Source: Pseudovibrio brasiliensis
Lineage (GTDB): Bacteria; Pseudomonadota; Alphaproteobacteria; Rhizobiales; Stappiaceae
Direction of reading: 5' to 3'
DNA: 64,000 nt
Assembly (NCBI RefSeq): GCF_018282095.1
Contig: NZ_CP074126.1
Coordinates: 2,954,291-3,018,290 of the forward strand
Position numbers and translations under genes: made by a program. The notes below the pieces were generated by a model that was not told the DNA's origin, did not search any database, and saw nothing but the letters and a program-made list of their open reading frames with translations. Position 1 is the first letter of the stretch. Every line of letters starts with the position of its first letter. Below are positions 44,317-53,736 of this stretch, piece by piece.

Positions 44317-45156
44317 TCAAACGTTCATACCGATGAAGCTGACACCAGCGACCATCAGCACGGCTGCCAGCATACGGCGCACCCAGTTACCTTCACCCAG
44401 CAGCACGAAACCGATTAGGGCCGCGAAGATAACGGAGGTTTCCCGCAGCGCAGACACTGCGCCCAGCGGGGCAAAGTTCTTGGCATAAAGAACCAGACCA
44501 TACGCGATCATGGAAACCACCCCCCCTGTCAGCCCGAGCACCCATGTCTTCTTGGAAAGCGTTGGCAGCATGGACCAACGGCGGATGCCAATAAACGCAG
44601 CAATGAACACCTGCAAAAACGCACCCCATGCCCAATAGCTGAGGGTATTGCCGGAAAGCCGAACACCCACACCATCCACCAGTGAATAAGCCGAGATACA
44701 AACACCTGTGGCAATGGCAAAGCCAAGCGCAGCACCACCAACACCCTGCCGCAGGGCAGACCAGCTGGAGATCTGAATACCAAACGCAATCAGGCCGATA
44801 CCAAACCACGCCCAAAACGGCAGTACTTCGCCCACAAACAGCATGGCCCAAAGAGAAACCAGTGCAGGAACAATCCCGCGGGCAATCGGATAAACCACAC
44901 TCAGATCACCATGGCGATACGCCTGCCCCAGCGTGTAATAGTAAGCAAAGTGAATGCAGGTGGAGAGCAACACATAGCCAAAGCTCTCAGGCTCAGGCAA
45001 CGGCAACACGGCAATCATCACCGCTGCCGGGATCACATGCCCAAAGGCCACAAGCCCCAGCGTGATTGTGCGGTCACCCGCCGTCTTTACAATCGCATTC
45101 CAGATTGCATGCAGCATAGCCGCTGCAAGGATAATCATTATGATGGAAACGCTCAT
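44317..45156 (-). CDS. EamA/DMT-superfamily membrane transporter
   Basis: A 279-residue protein with about ten membrane helices in two EamA halves (AILAAAMLHAIWNAIVKTAGD at the N-terminus; LYAKNFAPLGAVSALRETSVIFAALIGFVLLGEG in the second half). The glutamate-containing ARET/RETS and GE motifs are typical of metabolite exporters or importers. It lies downstream of and in the same direction as the DeoR-type gene, so the two may form an operon divergent from the sulfatase-family gene. The substrate is unknown. Confidence 0.88.
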   Translation of the reverse strand: MSVSIIMIILAAAMLHAIWNAIVKTAGDRTITLGLVAFGHVIPAAVMIAVLPLPEPESFGYVLLSTCIHFAYYYTLGQAYRHGDLSVVYPIARGIVPALVSLWAMLFVGEVLPFWAWFGIGLIAFGIQISSWSALRQGVGGAALGFAIATGVCISAYSLVDGVGVRLSGNTLSYWAWGAFLQVFIAAFIGIRRWSMLPTLSKKTWVLGLTGGVVSMIAYGLVLYAKNFAPLGAVSALRETSVIFAALIGFVLLGEGNWVRRMLAAVLMVAGVSFIGMNV

Positions 45157-45333
45157 CAATCAAAACCATTCGTAATCGGAAGCACCCAATGTTTCGGCTC
45201 GTTCTGAGCTCTGTCCTCCAGCCTGCAACTGACCTTGCAAGTGCTGGAACACGGGTCTTCCTTTGAGTTCTTGTTTATTCTTTAAAATGCTGGAATTTCG
45301 AAGGTTTTCGATTTCTGCACTTTATTCCGGTAA

Positions 45334-46107
45334 TCAGCTTTTTCGTGAAGCGATCAAGGTCTGGATGCCCCACTCAGCAAAGGCTGAGGCAAACGGCTCT
45401 TCGGGCTCCCTGTCCGTCACCACATAGTCCACACTGCCAGCAGCTGGCCCCACATACGGCGCTGTTTCACCCAGCTTGCCATGATCAAAGGCGATCAACA
45501 CCTGACCTGCACTTTCAGCAATCGCAGCACTCAGTTGAGACTCCACGCTGCTTTGATAGAGAAAGCCCTTGCTGGCAGAGACCGCATCAAGGCTGAAGAT
45601 CGCCATATCCAGCGCAAACCGCTGCACTTGGGTGTAAGTATCATGCCCAAAGGTGCCCCGGTCATCCTCCTGCATTTCCCCGCCAAGCAAATGCACCCGG
45701 TTGCCATTCACGCTGACCAGCGTCTGCGCGACACCGATGGAGTTGGTCACAACCGTCAGGTTCTTTCGTAGCCTCAGATCTTCCGCCACATAAGCCGTGG
45801 TTGACCCCACATCCAGATAAAGGGTCATGCCATCTTCCACCACCTCACACACAACAGAAGCGATCAGACGCTTCTCATCCGTGCGCTGTGAAATCCGGCG
45901 GAAGAAGCTTGGATCATTCTGCGTACCAGCCAGATAAGCCCCACCCCGCACACGCTCAACATCAGAGGTCTGCGAGAGAGTTTTCACCGTACGCCGAACC
46001 GTCTCTTCAGACACGTCCAACGCCTTTGCCAGATCGGAATTGCGCGCAGAACCGCCCAGCCGTTTCAGAACGTCCAGCAGTTCAAGTTCGCGATGGCTAT
46101 GAGACAT
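45334..46107 (-). CDS. DeoR-family transcriptional regulator
   Basis: A 257-residue repressor-type protein. The DeoR helix-turn-helix is at 8-60 (ELELLDVLKRLGGSARNSDLAKALDVSEETVRRTVKTL), followed by the DeoR effector domain (GMTLYLDVGSTTAYVAEDL; VLIAFDHGKLGE). GAGGGG lies just before the ATG at 46107; an ATG 21 bp upstream is also possible. It is transcribed away from the sulfatase-family gene, and a perfect inverted repeat lies between them. Effectors of this family are usually sugar phosphates or other phosphorylated compounds. Confidence 0.9.
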   Translation of the reverse strand: MSHSHRELELLDVLKRLGGSARNSDLAKALDVSEETVRRTVKTLSQTSDVERVRGGAYLAGTQNDPSFFRRISQRTDEKRLIASVVCEVVEDGMTLYLDVGSTTAYVAEDLRLRKNLTVVTNSIGVAQTLVSVNGNRVHLLGGEMQEDDRGTFGHDTYTQVQRFALDMAIFSLDAVSASKGFLYQSSVESQLSAAIAESAGQVLIAFDHGKLGETAPYVGPAAGSVDYVVTDREPEEPFASAFAEWGIQTLIASRKS

Positions 46108-46167
46108 CTGCCCCTCGTGCTTTTGCATCTTTGCTACTCTGGCACTGGCTTACTCCACAATTACAGT

Positions 46168-46205
46168 CAAATTCCAACACATATGTCGATTTATGTTGGA
46201 ATTTG
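46168..46205. promoter_or_regulatory. probable DeoR operator: 12-bp perfect inverted repeat
   Basis: CAAATTCCAACA (46168-46179) and TGTTGGAATTTG (46194-46205) are perfect reverse complements with a 14-bp spacer. The site lies midway between the divergent DeoR-type gene (61 bp) and the sulfatase-family gene (118 bp), a natural place for a shared operator. Confidence 0.7.
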
Positions 46206-46322
46206 TGCGTAGTTGTGGATTATTCGCTGGCAAACAACCGCAGTTACATCTCTCTTTCATATTGCGGGAGTATCGGTCTGTCGGATTGCGCCACGAACCG
46301 TGGCATTGGGGGGATCAGGACT

Positions 46323-47837
46323 ATGCAGAACAAGCGCAACGTGCTTTTCATCATCATCGACCAGCTGCGCGCAGACTGCGTCCTTGGGGATCTGGCAGAT
46401 CATGTGGACCTGCCAAACCTGCGGGCATTCATGGAAGACAGCGTCACGTTCACCCGGCACTTCTCTGTCACCAACCCCTGCGGCCCATCCAGAGCATCCC
46501 TGCTCACCGGCCAATACGCCATGAACCACCGCTCCGTACGCAATGGCACGCCTCTGCGCCACGACACACCAAACATCGCAACAGAAATGCGCAAGGCAGG
46601 CTATCTGCCCATGCTGTTTGGTTACACCGACACTTCTCAGGATCCCCGGGCTTTCCACCCCAATGATCCGGCGGTCAGAACCTACGAATACCCGATGAAC
46701 GGCTTCCACGAGATGATGGAGATGCGACTGGAGATGTCGTTCCCATGGCAGTCCCATCTCATGAACCGAGGCTACACCTTTGATAATTATTGGGACGTCT
46801 ACAAACCTGTCTCACCCGATGGCCAACCACCGCACCTGAACGATCCTGCACTCTATGCCGCTGAGGACAGTGACACTGCGTTCCTCACCAATGCGTTCCT
46901 GGAGATGATGCCAGCTTATCGTCAGCAAAGCTGGTTCGCGCATCTGACCTACATCCGCCCGCATCCACCACTCGTTGCCCCTGCCCCGTACAATACCATG
47001 TACGACCCACAGTCTCTGCCGCTGCCTACGCGCCTGGAGCAACCGGATGATGAACAGGCCCTCCACCCGTTCTTCACTCCCACCATGCAAAACAGCAGCG
47101 CGGCCAGCTTCGTTGAGGGCTTTCCTGATCTGGAGCCAACCGACGAGAACATCCGCACCCTGCGCGCCGTCTATCTGGGGCTCGCCACAGAAGTGGATCA
47201 CCATGTAGGCCGTGTAGTTCAGTTCCTCAAAGACACCGGACAGTACGACAACACCATGGTGGTAATCACCGCAGACCATGGCGAGATGCTGGGCGACAGG
47301 CACAGCTGGGGGAAGATGACCGTTTATGATGCGGCCTACCACACCCCGCTCATCATCCGCATGCCAGACGGTGAACGCGGAACGCAGGTCACCAAAGTCA
47401 CCGAGTCCATCGATATTATGCCAACCATTCTGGAATGGGTCGGACAGGACTTGCCAAGCTCAGTGGATGGCAAATCTCTGCTGCCATTCCTGAAAGGGAA
47501 AACGCCTGAAGACTGGCGCACATTCTCCATGTCAGAACTGGACTTCGCTGATCCTCTGGAACCAACCCTATGGCAGCAGCAACTGGGAACCAAGCTGGAC
47601 AACTCCTGCCTGAGCATCCTGCGCGATGACCGCTTCACGCTGGTCGAGTTCGCAGCTGACTTGCCGCCCATGCTGTTCGTTGCAGAAGGCAACGGAGAGA
47701 TGGAAAACCTAGCCGATAAACCGGAGCATGCTCCAACACTGGCCCGAATGACCCGCGAACTCCTGCGTCACCGCATGAAGAATATGGACAAAACCCTCTC
47801 CAACTGGATGATCACCCCAGAAGGCCCAAAACACTGA
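46323..47837 (+). CDS. sulfatase / phosphonate monoester hydrolase family enzyme
   Basis: A 504-residue alkaline-phosphatase-superfamily hydrolase. The start is RNVLFIIIDQLRADCV with metal-binding Asp. The formylglycine site is Cys53 in CGPSRASLLTG, which needs a separate maturase. Later metal ligands lie in VITADHGEMLGDRHSWGK. Stretches such as RPHPPLVAPAPYN and ESIDIMPTILEW match the Rhizobium phosphonate monoester hydrolase as I recall it, so a promiscuous phosphonate/phosphodiester or sulfate ester hydrolase is likely. The ATG at 46323 is chosen although the frame is open upstream, because homology begins there. It is divergent from the DeoR/EamA genes. Confidence 0.88.
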   Translation: MQNKRNVLFIIIDQLRADCVLGDLADHVDLPNLRAFMEDSVTFTRHFSVTNPCGPSRASLLTGQYAMNHRSVRNGTPLRHDTPNIATEMRKAGYLPMLFGYTDTSQDPRAFHPNDPAVRTYEYPMNGFHEMMEMRLEMSFPWQSHLMNRGYTFDNYWDVYKPVSPDGQPPHLNDPALYAAEDSDTAFLTNAFLEMMPAYRQQSWFAHLTYIRPHPPLVAPAPYNTMYDPQSLPLPTRLEQPDDEQALHPFFTPTMQNSSAASFVEGFPDLEPTDENIRTLRAVYLGLATEVDHHVGRVVQFLKDTGQYDNTMVVITADHGEMLGDRHSWGKMTVYDAAYHTPLIIRMPDGERGTQVTKVTESIDIMPTILEWVGQDLPSSVDGKSLLPFLKGKTPEDWRTFSMSELDFADPLEPTLWQQQLGTKLDNSCLSILRDDRFTLVEFAADLPPMLFVAEGNGEMENLADKPEHAPTLARMTRELLRHRMKNMDKTLSNWMITPEGPKH

Positions 47838-47838
47838 C

Positions 47839-47870
47839 AAAAAAAGCGGAGCAACCACCATTGCTCCGCT
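47839..47870 (-). terminator. terminator for the beta-lactamase gene
   Basis: AGCGGAGCAA (47845-47854) and TTGCTCCGCT (47861-47870) form a perfect 10-bp stem. On the minus strand it is followed by seven T. It serves bla; the convergent sulfatase-family gene ends 7 bp away. Confidence 0.9.
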
Positions 47871-47898
47871 CTCCATAATCAGCTCACAACAAGCGCCG

Positions 47899-48786
47899 TT
47901 AGCGCTGCTGGATCTCCTCAATGATCGCCTTCCCGATTTCAGCGATCACAGCATTGCGCTTTTTGAAGTCCGCATTGCTGCCCGTCATGTACACAGCCGT
48001 GAGATAAGCTTCACCGGTCTCCGACCAGATAACGGCGATGATCCCGCGAGAGCCGTTGTAGCCCCCACCAGACTTATCTGCGATGCGCCAGCCAGCAGGC
48101 AGATGTTTGCGGATCAAAGCATCTGCCACCTTGTCATCCACCATCCATTGCTGCAACTGCGCACGAGAGGACGGCTGCAACACTTCCTCAAACAACAACC
48201 TATCTAGCGTCTGAACCACAGCCCTTGGCGAGGTGGTATCACGCGCATCGCCGGGTTTCGCCTCGTTCATTTCCGGCTCCCGCCGATCCAGCCGTGTCAC
48301 ACGGTCTCCCAGCCCACGTAAAAACCTCGTCAGCCCTTTGGGTCCATCAACACGCTTCAGCAGAAGATTGGCAGCTGTGTTATCGCTCATCGTAACTGTC
48401 GCTTCACAAAGCTCCCCAACACGCATTCCCTCAGCCACATGCTTCTTTGTGACGGGTGAGTAAGAAACCAGCTCCGCTTTTGAGTAGGCAACAACCTCTC
48501 CTAGCCGCTCTTCGCCGCGATCCACCCGCGCCAGAACAGCCCCGCACAGCAAAGCCTTGAACGTGCTGGCCATAGGAAAGCGCTCATCAGCCCGGGTCTC
48601 AATAGCCCAATCAGATCCGGTGTGCTGCAACACCACGCCAATCCGGCCTCCCACTTCCTGTTCCAAGCGGTTGACTGTGTCCAGAAGCTCTCCGGCAGCA
48701 CCGACAGCAGGCACACTACAGGCAACAACCAATGCAAAAGAAACACGCTTAAAAGGCACAGCTATACGGTCAAAACAACGCCACAT
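47899..48786 (-). CDS. class A beta-lactamase
   Basis: A 295-residue serine beta-lactamase. A signal peptide (VSFALVVACSVPAVGAAG) directs it to the periplasm. The class A motifs are complete: STFK (active-site Ser and Lys), SDN, EPEMNEA (general-base Glu of the omega loop) and KSG. The sequence GYNGSRG after KSG carries an Arg. I moved the start to the ATG at 48786, which has AAGGAG seven bases upstream. It is divergent from an AmpR-type regulator, the classic arrangement of inducible beta-lactamases. It cannot be assigned to a named subtype here. It hydrolyses beta-lactams and may be intrinsic to the species. Confidence 0.95.
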   Translation of the reverse strand: MWRCFDRIAVPFKRVSFALVVACSVPAVGAAGELLDTVNRLEQEVGGRIGVVLQHTGSDWAIETRADERFPMASTFKALLCGAVLARVDRGEERLGEVVAYSKAELVSYSPVTKKHVAEGMRVGELCEATVTMSDNTAANLLLKRVDGPKGLTRFLRGLGDRVTRLDRREPEMNEAKPGDARDTTSPRAVVQTLDRLLFEEVLQPSSRAQLQQWMVDDKVADALIRKHLPAGWRIADKSGGGYNGSRGIIAVIWSETGEAYLTAVYMTGSNADFKKRNAVIAEIGKAIIEEIQQR

Positions 48787-49030
48787 ACTCAAACTCCTTG
48801 AATGACGAAACATGTGCCCGGCAACAAATAAATCTCATGAAACAGATACAGTTTGCCCCTGCCGCAAAGCATAACACTCAGCAGCACAAAATCGCCAATA
48901 ACTGCACTTAAACACGAAATATCTTGATGGTGGGCACCATCTTAATCAGATGCATCCTTAGGACTAAACACTTTAAGGTGGAGCCACAAACGACTAATTC
49001 TCGACGTGAATATTAGAAAAACTAATAGCG
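48787..49030. promoter_or_regulatory. divergent bla-ampR promoter region
   Basis: The 244-bp gap contains a perfect inverted repeat GATGGTG-GG-CACCATC at 48926-48941. Nearer ampR there are alternating CTAAT (48994-48998), ATTAG (49012-49016) and CTAAT (49022-49026) elements. Either set could be the LysR-type binding site; the second lies on the ampR start and would suit autorepression. Confidence 0.5.
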
Positions 49031-49909
49031 ATGGACAGACCCAACATTCCCCTCAACGCCCTGCGCGCCTTCGAGGTCGCCGCCCGGCAGGGCAGCTTCA
49101 CCCGCGCTGCCATTGAGCTGCGCGTTACACAAGCCGCTGTCAGCCACCAGCTCATTGCCTTGGAAGAACTGCTCGGCACAACGCTGTTCCTGCGTACCCC
49201 AAAGGGCCTTGTGCTGACAGACGAAGGCACCGCCCTGCATCCGGTCCTCACCCAAAGCTTCGACAGGATCGGCAGCGTACTCGATCGTTTCCTCGATGGT
49301 CGCTATCAGGAAACACTCAACCTTGGCGTCGTTACTACATTCGCCACCGGTTACCTGATTGAACGTTTGCCGGATTTTCAGGCAAAACACCCCGGCGTGA
49401 ACCTGCGCCTCTTCACCAACAACAACCGCGTTGATATCGCCAAGGAAGGTCTCGACATTGCCATCCGGTTTGGAGAAGGCCTATGGCCGGGCTTGCATGC
49501 TGCCCCCTTACTCACTACACCGCTGACCCCGCTCTGCTCCCCCGAAGTCGCACAGGCCCTCAAAATCCCACAGGATCTGGCGGACCACCCCTTATTCAGA
49601 TCCTACCGCTCTGATGAGTGGGAACTCTGGTTCCAGCAAGCAGCAGCCCCGTGCCCAAAAATTGAAGGCCCCGTCTTTGACTCATCCGTTGCTATGGCAG
49701 ATATGGTCGAGGCTGGTCTCGGCATCGCTTTGCTGCCCTACCACATGTTCGCACGGCGACTGGCAACCGGACGGCTCATCAGACCATTCCCCACTGAAAT
49801 CACAACCGGCAAATACTGGTTCACTCACCTCAAATCCAAACCAACTACCCCAGCCCTTACTCTCTTCAAAAACTGGCTACTCGCTCAGGAACAAGTTCCC
49901 TCTACCTAG
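49031..49909 (+). CDS. ampR: AmpR-type LysR regulator of the beta-lactamase
   Basis: A 292-residue LysR-type protein close to AmpR: the N-terminus IPLNALRAFEVAARQGSFTRAAIELRVTQAAVSHQL is the helix-turn-helix. The sensor domain contains LFTNNNRVDIAKEGLDIAIRFGEG, LCSPEVAQAL, LFRSYRSDEWELWF and VFDSSVAMADMVEAGLGIALLP, which line up with Enterobacter AmpR as I recall it. AmpR senses cell-wall recycling muropeptides and switches ampC or class A bla genes. The divergent class A beta-lactamase is the expected target. GcvA is the close alternative but lacks this context. Confidence 0.88.
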   Translation: MDRPNIPLNALRAFEVAARQGSFTRAAIELRVTQAAVSHQLIALEELLGTTLFLRTPKGLVLTDEGTALHPVLTQSFDRIGSVLDRFLDGRYQETLNLGVVTTFATGYLIERLPDFQAKHPGVNLRLFTNNNRVDIAKEGLDIAIRFGEGLWPGLHAAPLLTTPLTPLCSPEVAQALKIPQDLADHPLFRSYRSDEWELWFQQAAAPCPKIEGPVFDSSVAMADMVEAGLGIALLPYHMFARRLATGRLIRPFPTEITTGKYWFTHLKSKPTTPALTLFKNWLLAQEQVPST

Positions 49910-50024
49910 GAATGATGAAACAACGCAGCGAATTGAAGGGAAAACCAAAACCTCTCCCATACACCTTCCCCCTATCCTGATCTGACCGCCCGCAAAAGTG
50001 GGCAACGGAACTCAGGTGCGAGGA

Positions 50025-52175
50025 ATGCTTCTCAGCGACAGAGCAAAGGACGCCATAAAAGTTGCACTGGCCATGGTGATTGCCTACGCCATCGCACTCT
50101 ATATGGATTGGGACCGCCCTTACTGGGCGGGTCTTGCTGTCGCATTCATCTCGCTGGAAACTTCAGGCCAATCCTTCCACAAAGGCTTGCAACGCATTGG
50201 CGGCACATTACTCGCAGCATTCATGGCGCTCACCTTGCTCTCTCTGTTTCCGCAGCAACGCTGGATGTTCATGATCGCGCTTTCCAGTTATGTGTTCTTC
50301 TGCACTTACATGATGAAGTCCAAGCACAATCCTTATTTCTGGACCGTTGCAGCATTCGTTACCATTATCGTTGCCATTGATGCAGCTGCCAGCGATCAGC
50401 CTGCATTTTACACTGCAGTTCTGCGCATTCAGGAAACTGCTCTGGGCGTTATCACCTACAGCATGGTTTCAGTTATCCTGTGGCCCAGAACCTCAGCAAA
50501 AACCCTCATCAAAACCTCTAAGAACCTCACCAGCAGCGGCCTTGCCCTGTTTCAAAGCACAGTGGACCGGGAGTTCGCCAGCAACCCTCACAAGTACCTG
50601 CAACAACAAGGTGAGTTTTCAGCCCTGCAGGCAAAGTTTACAGAACTGTCAAACATCGCAGAACTTGAAAGTTATGAGGTCTGGGAGGTGAGCACACAAT
50701 GGAAAGATGCAGGCAGGCTTTGGACACAGTATGAGCGAGCCTTGGAAGTCTGGCGACAAAGCTTCAACGAAGTTGATGATCTGGAACTGGAAAAGCGTAT
50801 CCCTTGGCTAACCAGATATGAGGCAGAAATCACCAGGCGCCTCAAAACCATCATAGACCTCTCAAAAGGCAAAGACATCAAACCGAAGCCTCTCTTCAGG
50901 GACTTCCATCTCAAAGAGATCGACATTTCCGGGCTGCAATATTTCCAGAAAGCCGCCTTGTCCCTTTACATCCATCAGTTGGATGAGATCGAGCGCATCA
51001 CCTATCAGCTTTATGAAGTTAACAAAGTCATCTTCGGCGAAAACACCAGCAACCAGCTGGATTTTCATATCAAGGAAAGCACTCAACCAGACGTGATCAA
51101 CATGGGGCAACTGAAAGGTGCTCTGCGCGCCTTCCTCTGTCTGTGGGTAGCCTATCTCTCCTACATCTATTTCCCTAATCTCCCCGCAGGCACAGTGCTG
51201 ATCATTCTTGCGGGCGTTTACAGTGTGACCTTGTCCAACAATCCATACTTAAGGCCTGCTGATATCCTCATTCCAGGTGTGCTGTCATCTGTCTTTGGCG
51301 CGTTCATCTACATATTCATCATGCCTCATTTGCACAGCTTCTGGTCGCTGGGAACCGTCATTTTTCTTTCAGTGTTCTCCATCGCCTATCTTTGTCACTC
51401 ACCTCAACTCATTTTGGGCAGAATGTTCGGTCTGGCAAACTTCGTAATGATGACCAACATCAACAACCATCAAAGTTACAGTTTCAACTTCGTAGCAGAT
51501 CAGCTTCTGGTCTTCCTCTTAGTCATAGCTATCTACTCAGCCATTTCCGTCTTCACCTTCAATCTGCGCCCCGAGTTGCAATACCTCAGTCTGCTGCGCC
51601 GCTTTTTCGCCAGCACCAATTTCCTCCTGACCGAGCATCAACAGGAACCGCATCTGGAACCAACAAAACTGCGCCAATACATCAGACGTCATCACCTCAA
51701 TGAGGTCGAGAGCATCCCACACAAAATGACAGGTTGGATCGCAGGTACGTCCTCCAGACTCGACAAACACCAGCTGCTCAGAACAGTGATCATCTTGGAA
51801 GCACTTTCCATTCGCCTGTCGGTGCTCATCAACGAGCTCAAAATCGCCCAGAGTTCAAAGCTATATGAAGCACTCAGAAAAGACATTCACTCCTGGAGCG
51901 CCCAGCTGAAAACAGATTTTGCAGAACTGGTCAAAGACCCGACAGGCACAACAATCGGAGACGCCGTCAGACAGTGCGCCCTCAGCATGCCAGAAATGGA
52001 AACAACCATCGCCAAAGTGTTCGAAGAACGCGGCAAAGACGGCATTGATCTGGAAGAACGTTTAAACATCTATCGCATTCTTGGAGGTATTCGCAGTGTT
52101 TGTCGGGCATTAGAGGACTATGAGAACCAGTCCCAACGAATGGATTGGACTCAATTGCAAGAAGCCCGGTTTTAA
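50025..52175 (+). CDS. FUSC/AaeB-like aromatic-acid efflux membrane protein
   Basis: A 716-residue protein with two hydrophobic blocks, each of about six helices: near the N-terminus (AIKVALAMVIAYAIALYMDWDRPYWAGLAVAFISLE) and in the middle (ALRAFLCLWVAYLSYIYFPNLPAGTVLIILAGVYSV). Cytoplasmic regions lie between and after them. This is the FUSC/YccS/AaeB layout. With the small DUF1656 protein and HlyD-type adaptor downstream it forms an AaeB-AaeX-AaeA-like efflux unit, known to export hydroxylated aromatic acids in E. coli. The start is uncertain; I took the ATG at 50025 over an in-frame start 27 bp earlier. Confidence 0.85.
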   Translation: MLLSDRAKDAIKVALAMVIAYAIALYMDWDRPYWAGLAVAFISLETSGQSFHKGLQRIGGTLLAAFMALTLLSLFPQQRWMFMIALSSYVFFCTYMMKSKHNPYFWTVAAFVTIIVAIDAAASDQPAFYTAVLRIQETALGVITYSMVSVILWPRTSAKTLIKTSKNLTSSGLALFQSTVDREFASNPHKYLQQQGEFSALQAKFTELSNIAELESYEVWEVSTQWKDAGRLWTQYERALEVWRQSFNEVDDLELEKRIPWLTRYEAEITRRLKTIIDLSKGKDIKPKPLFRDFHLKEIDISGLQYFQKAALSLYIHQLDEIERITYQLYEVNKVIFGENTSNQLDFHIKESTQPDVINMGQLKGALRAFLCLWVAYLSYIYFPNLPAGTVLIILAGVYSVTLSNNPYLRPADILIPGVLSSVFGAFIYIFIMPHLHSFWSLGTVIFLSVFSIAYLCHSPQLILGRMFGLANFVMMTNINNHQSYSFNFVADQLLVFLLVIAIYSAISVFTFNLRPELQYLSLLRRFFASTNFLLTEHQQEPHLEPTKLRQYIRRHHLNEVESIPHKMTGWIAGTSSRLDKHQLLRTVIILEALSIRLSVLINELKIAQSSKLYEALRKDIHSWSAQLKTDFAELVKDPTGTTIGDAVRQCALSMPEMETTIAKVFEERGKDGIDLEERLNIYRILGGIRSVCRALEDYENQSQRMDWTQLQEARF

Positions 52176-52187
52176 GGAGGAGCACTG

Positions 52188-52400
52188 ATGAATGGTTTTC
52201 CAAGCGAATGGACCATCGGTACAGTGTACCTCCCACCTCTTTTGGTTGCTGCTGCTCTTGGCTTGCTTCTCAGCTGGCTCACAGCCCGAGTGATGAACAG
52301 ATATCGCCTCTCCAGATTTCTGCTTTATCCTCCCGGCGTCTTCGTTGCTCTGGCCATCATTTACACTGTCATTCTTGGGAGCTGGGTTATTCCGATATGA
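52188..52400 (+). CDS. small inner-membrane protein of the efflux operon (DUF1656/AaeX-like)
   Basis: A 70-residue protein with two membrane helices (TVYLPPLLVAAALGLLLSWLTARVM; FLLYPPGVFVALAIIYTVIL) and the DUF1656 pattern LYPPGVF. AAGGAGGAGC lies seven bases upstream. It sits between the FUSC gene and the HlyD-type adaptor, as aaeX does, and its stop overlaps the next ATG (ATGA). Confidence 0.9.
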   Translation: MNGFPSEWTIGTVYLPPLLVAAALGLLLSWLTARVMNRYRLSRFLLYPPGVFVALAIIYTVILGSWVIPI

Positions 52401-53542
52401 AAACACTCAAACCCATCCATAAACTTGCAATCACTGGCACAATTATCGGTGTGGCTATTTTGGCCTTCGCCTTCAAGTATTACCAATACCTGCAAAACCC
52501 ATGGACCCGCGACGGCCAGGTCCGCGCCAACGTCATCCAGATCGCCACCCGCGTCTCTGGCCCCATCGTGGAACTGCCCATTATCGACAACCAGAAGGTC
52601 GATGCAGGTGAGCTGCTCTTCATTATTGATCCAAGCACGTTTCAGGCCACCTACGAACAAAAGAAAGCAGATCTGGACCAAATTGTTGATCAGCTCAATG
52701 CGCTGGAAAAAGAGCGGGAAGCCGCTGAAGCCAATGTGGCCCAGTACCGCTCCAACGTAGAACAAGCCAGCTCTGAGCTGCGCTCTTCCATCGCCACCCT
52801 CAAAAATATCAAGGGTAATCTGGACAGAAATGCCAAACTTCTGAAAGACGGTTACGTCACCCAGCGCACCTATGATCAGATTGAAAAGAGCTATATTGTT
52901 GCGCTGGCAGATACCGAACAAGCCCAATCCGGTCTGGCACAGGCTGGAGCCGCTCTTCGAGAAGCGCAGGCAAGCCTTGCTAAAGTCGTGGCTAGTCTGG
53001 GCGCTAAGGGAGAAGACAACGCCCAACTCCGCTCCGCAATGGCTGCCCTTCAAACCGCTGAACTGGATCTGGGTTTCACGCAGGTCGCAGCTCCCGTCTC
53101 TGGTTACGTCACCAATCTCAACCTGCGTCTGGGCAGTCAGACAGTAGAGAACCAACCCGCCCTGGCCCTCGTGGACTCCTCAAGCTTCTGGATTGATGCC
53201 TATTTCCCCGAAACCAAGATCAGCCGGATTGAGATGGGCGATAAAGTCATCATGACCCTCATGGCCTATCCCGATCAGGTGGTCCACGGAGAAGTGGAAA
53301 GCATCGGCTGGGGCATCTCCCAATCTGACGGCAGCACCGGCTCCGACCTCCTGCCCAACATCAACCCAACCTTCGAATGGATCCGCCTCGCCCAACGCAT
53401 TCCAGTCCGCGTAAAAATCACAGACCTCCCCCAAAACATCCTCCTCCGCGTCGGCACCACAGTCTCCGTCCTGGTCCTAACCGACACCGCCACAGAAACC
53501 ACGAGTTTGGATGCTCCACCAGCTCCGCTGGTGTTTCAGTAA
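52397..53542 (+). CDS. HlyD-family efflux adaptor (AaeA/EmrA-like)
   Basis: A 381-residue membrane fusion protein. An N-terminal helix is at ~12-30 (AITGTIIGVAILAFAFKYYQYL), followed by the biotinyl-lipoyl-like half (RDGQVRANVIQIATRVSGPIVELPI), a long coiled coil (~85-230) and the barrel domain (VAAPVSGYVTNLNLRLGSQT; SSFWIDAYFPETKISRIEMGDKV). It joins the FUSC pump to an outer-membrane channel encoded elsewhere. It starts within the stop codon of the DUF1656 gene. Confidence 0.93.
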   Translation: MKTLKPIHKLAITGTIIGVAILAFAFKYYQYLQNPWTRDGQVRANVIQIATRVSGPIVELPIIDNQKVDAGELLFIIDPSTFQATYEQKKADLDQIVDQLNALEKEREAAEANVAQYRSNVEQASSELRSSIATLKNIKGNLDRNAKLLKDGYVTQRTYDQIEKSYIVALADTEQAQSGLAQAGAALREAQASLAKVVASLGAKGEDNAQLRSAMAALQTAELDLGFTQVAAPVSGYVTNLNLRLGSQTVENQPALALVDSSSFWIDAYFPETKISRIEMGDKVIMTLMAYPDQVVHGEVESIGWGISQSDGSTGSDLLPNINPTFEWIRLAQRIPVRVKITDLPQNILLRVGTTVSVLVLTDTATETTSLDAPPAPLVFQ

Positions 53543-53736
53543 GAGGCTTCTCTCAGGTCTTCATAATGAAGTTTGAACATCACCGATCTAGGCTAATGCT
53601 GCAATTTGCACTTTACAATTTACTGGGCACATTCTGGTGCTTGTAGTGATGACAATTTTAAGCAGGAATAGAGGCAATTCACCAACGCGTGTATCACGCA
53701 AACCCCAACCTATTTTAATACTGTTCAAGCGTAGCT

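Noticed and set aside
45801..46322. Upstream extension of the sulfatase-family frame
   Set aside because: It runs through the DeoR-type gene and the operator palindrome; family similarity begins at the ATG at 46323.
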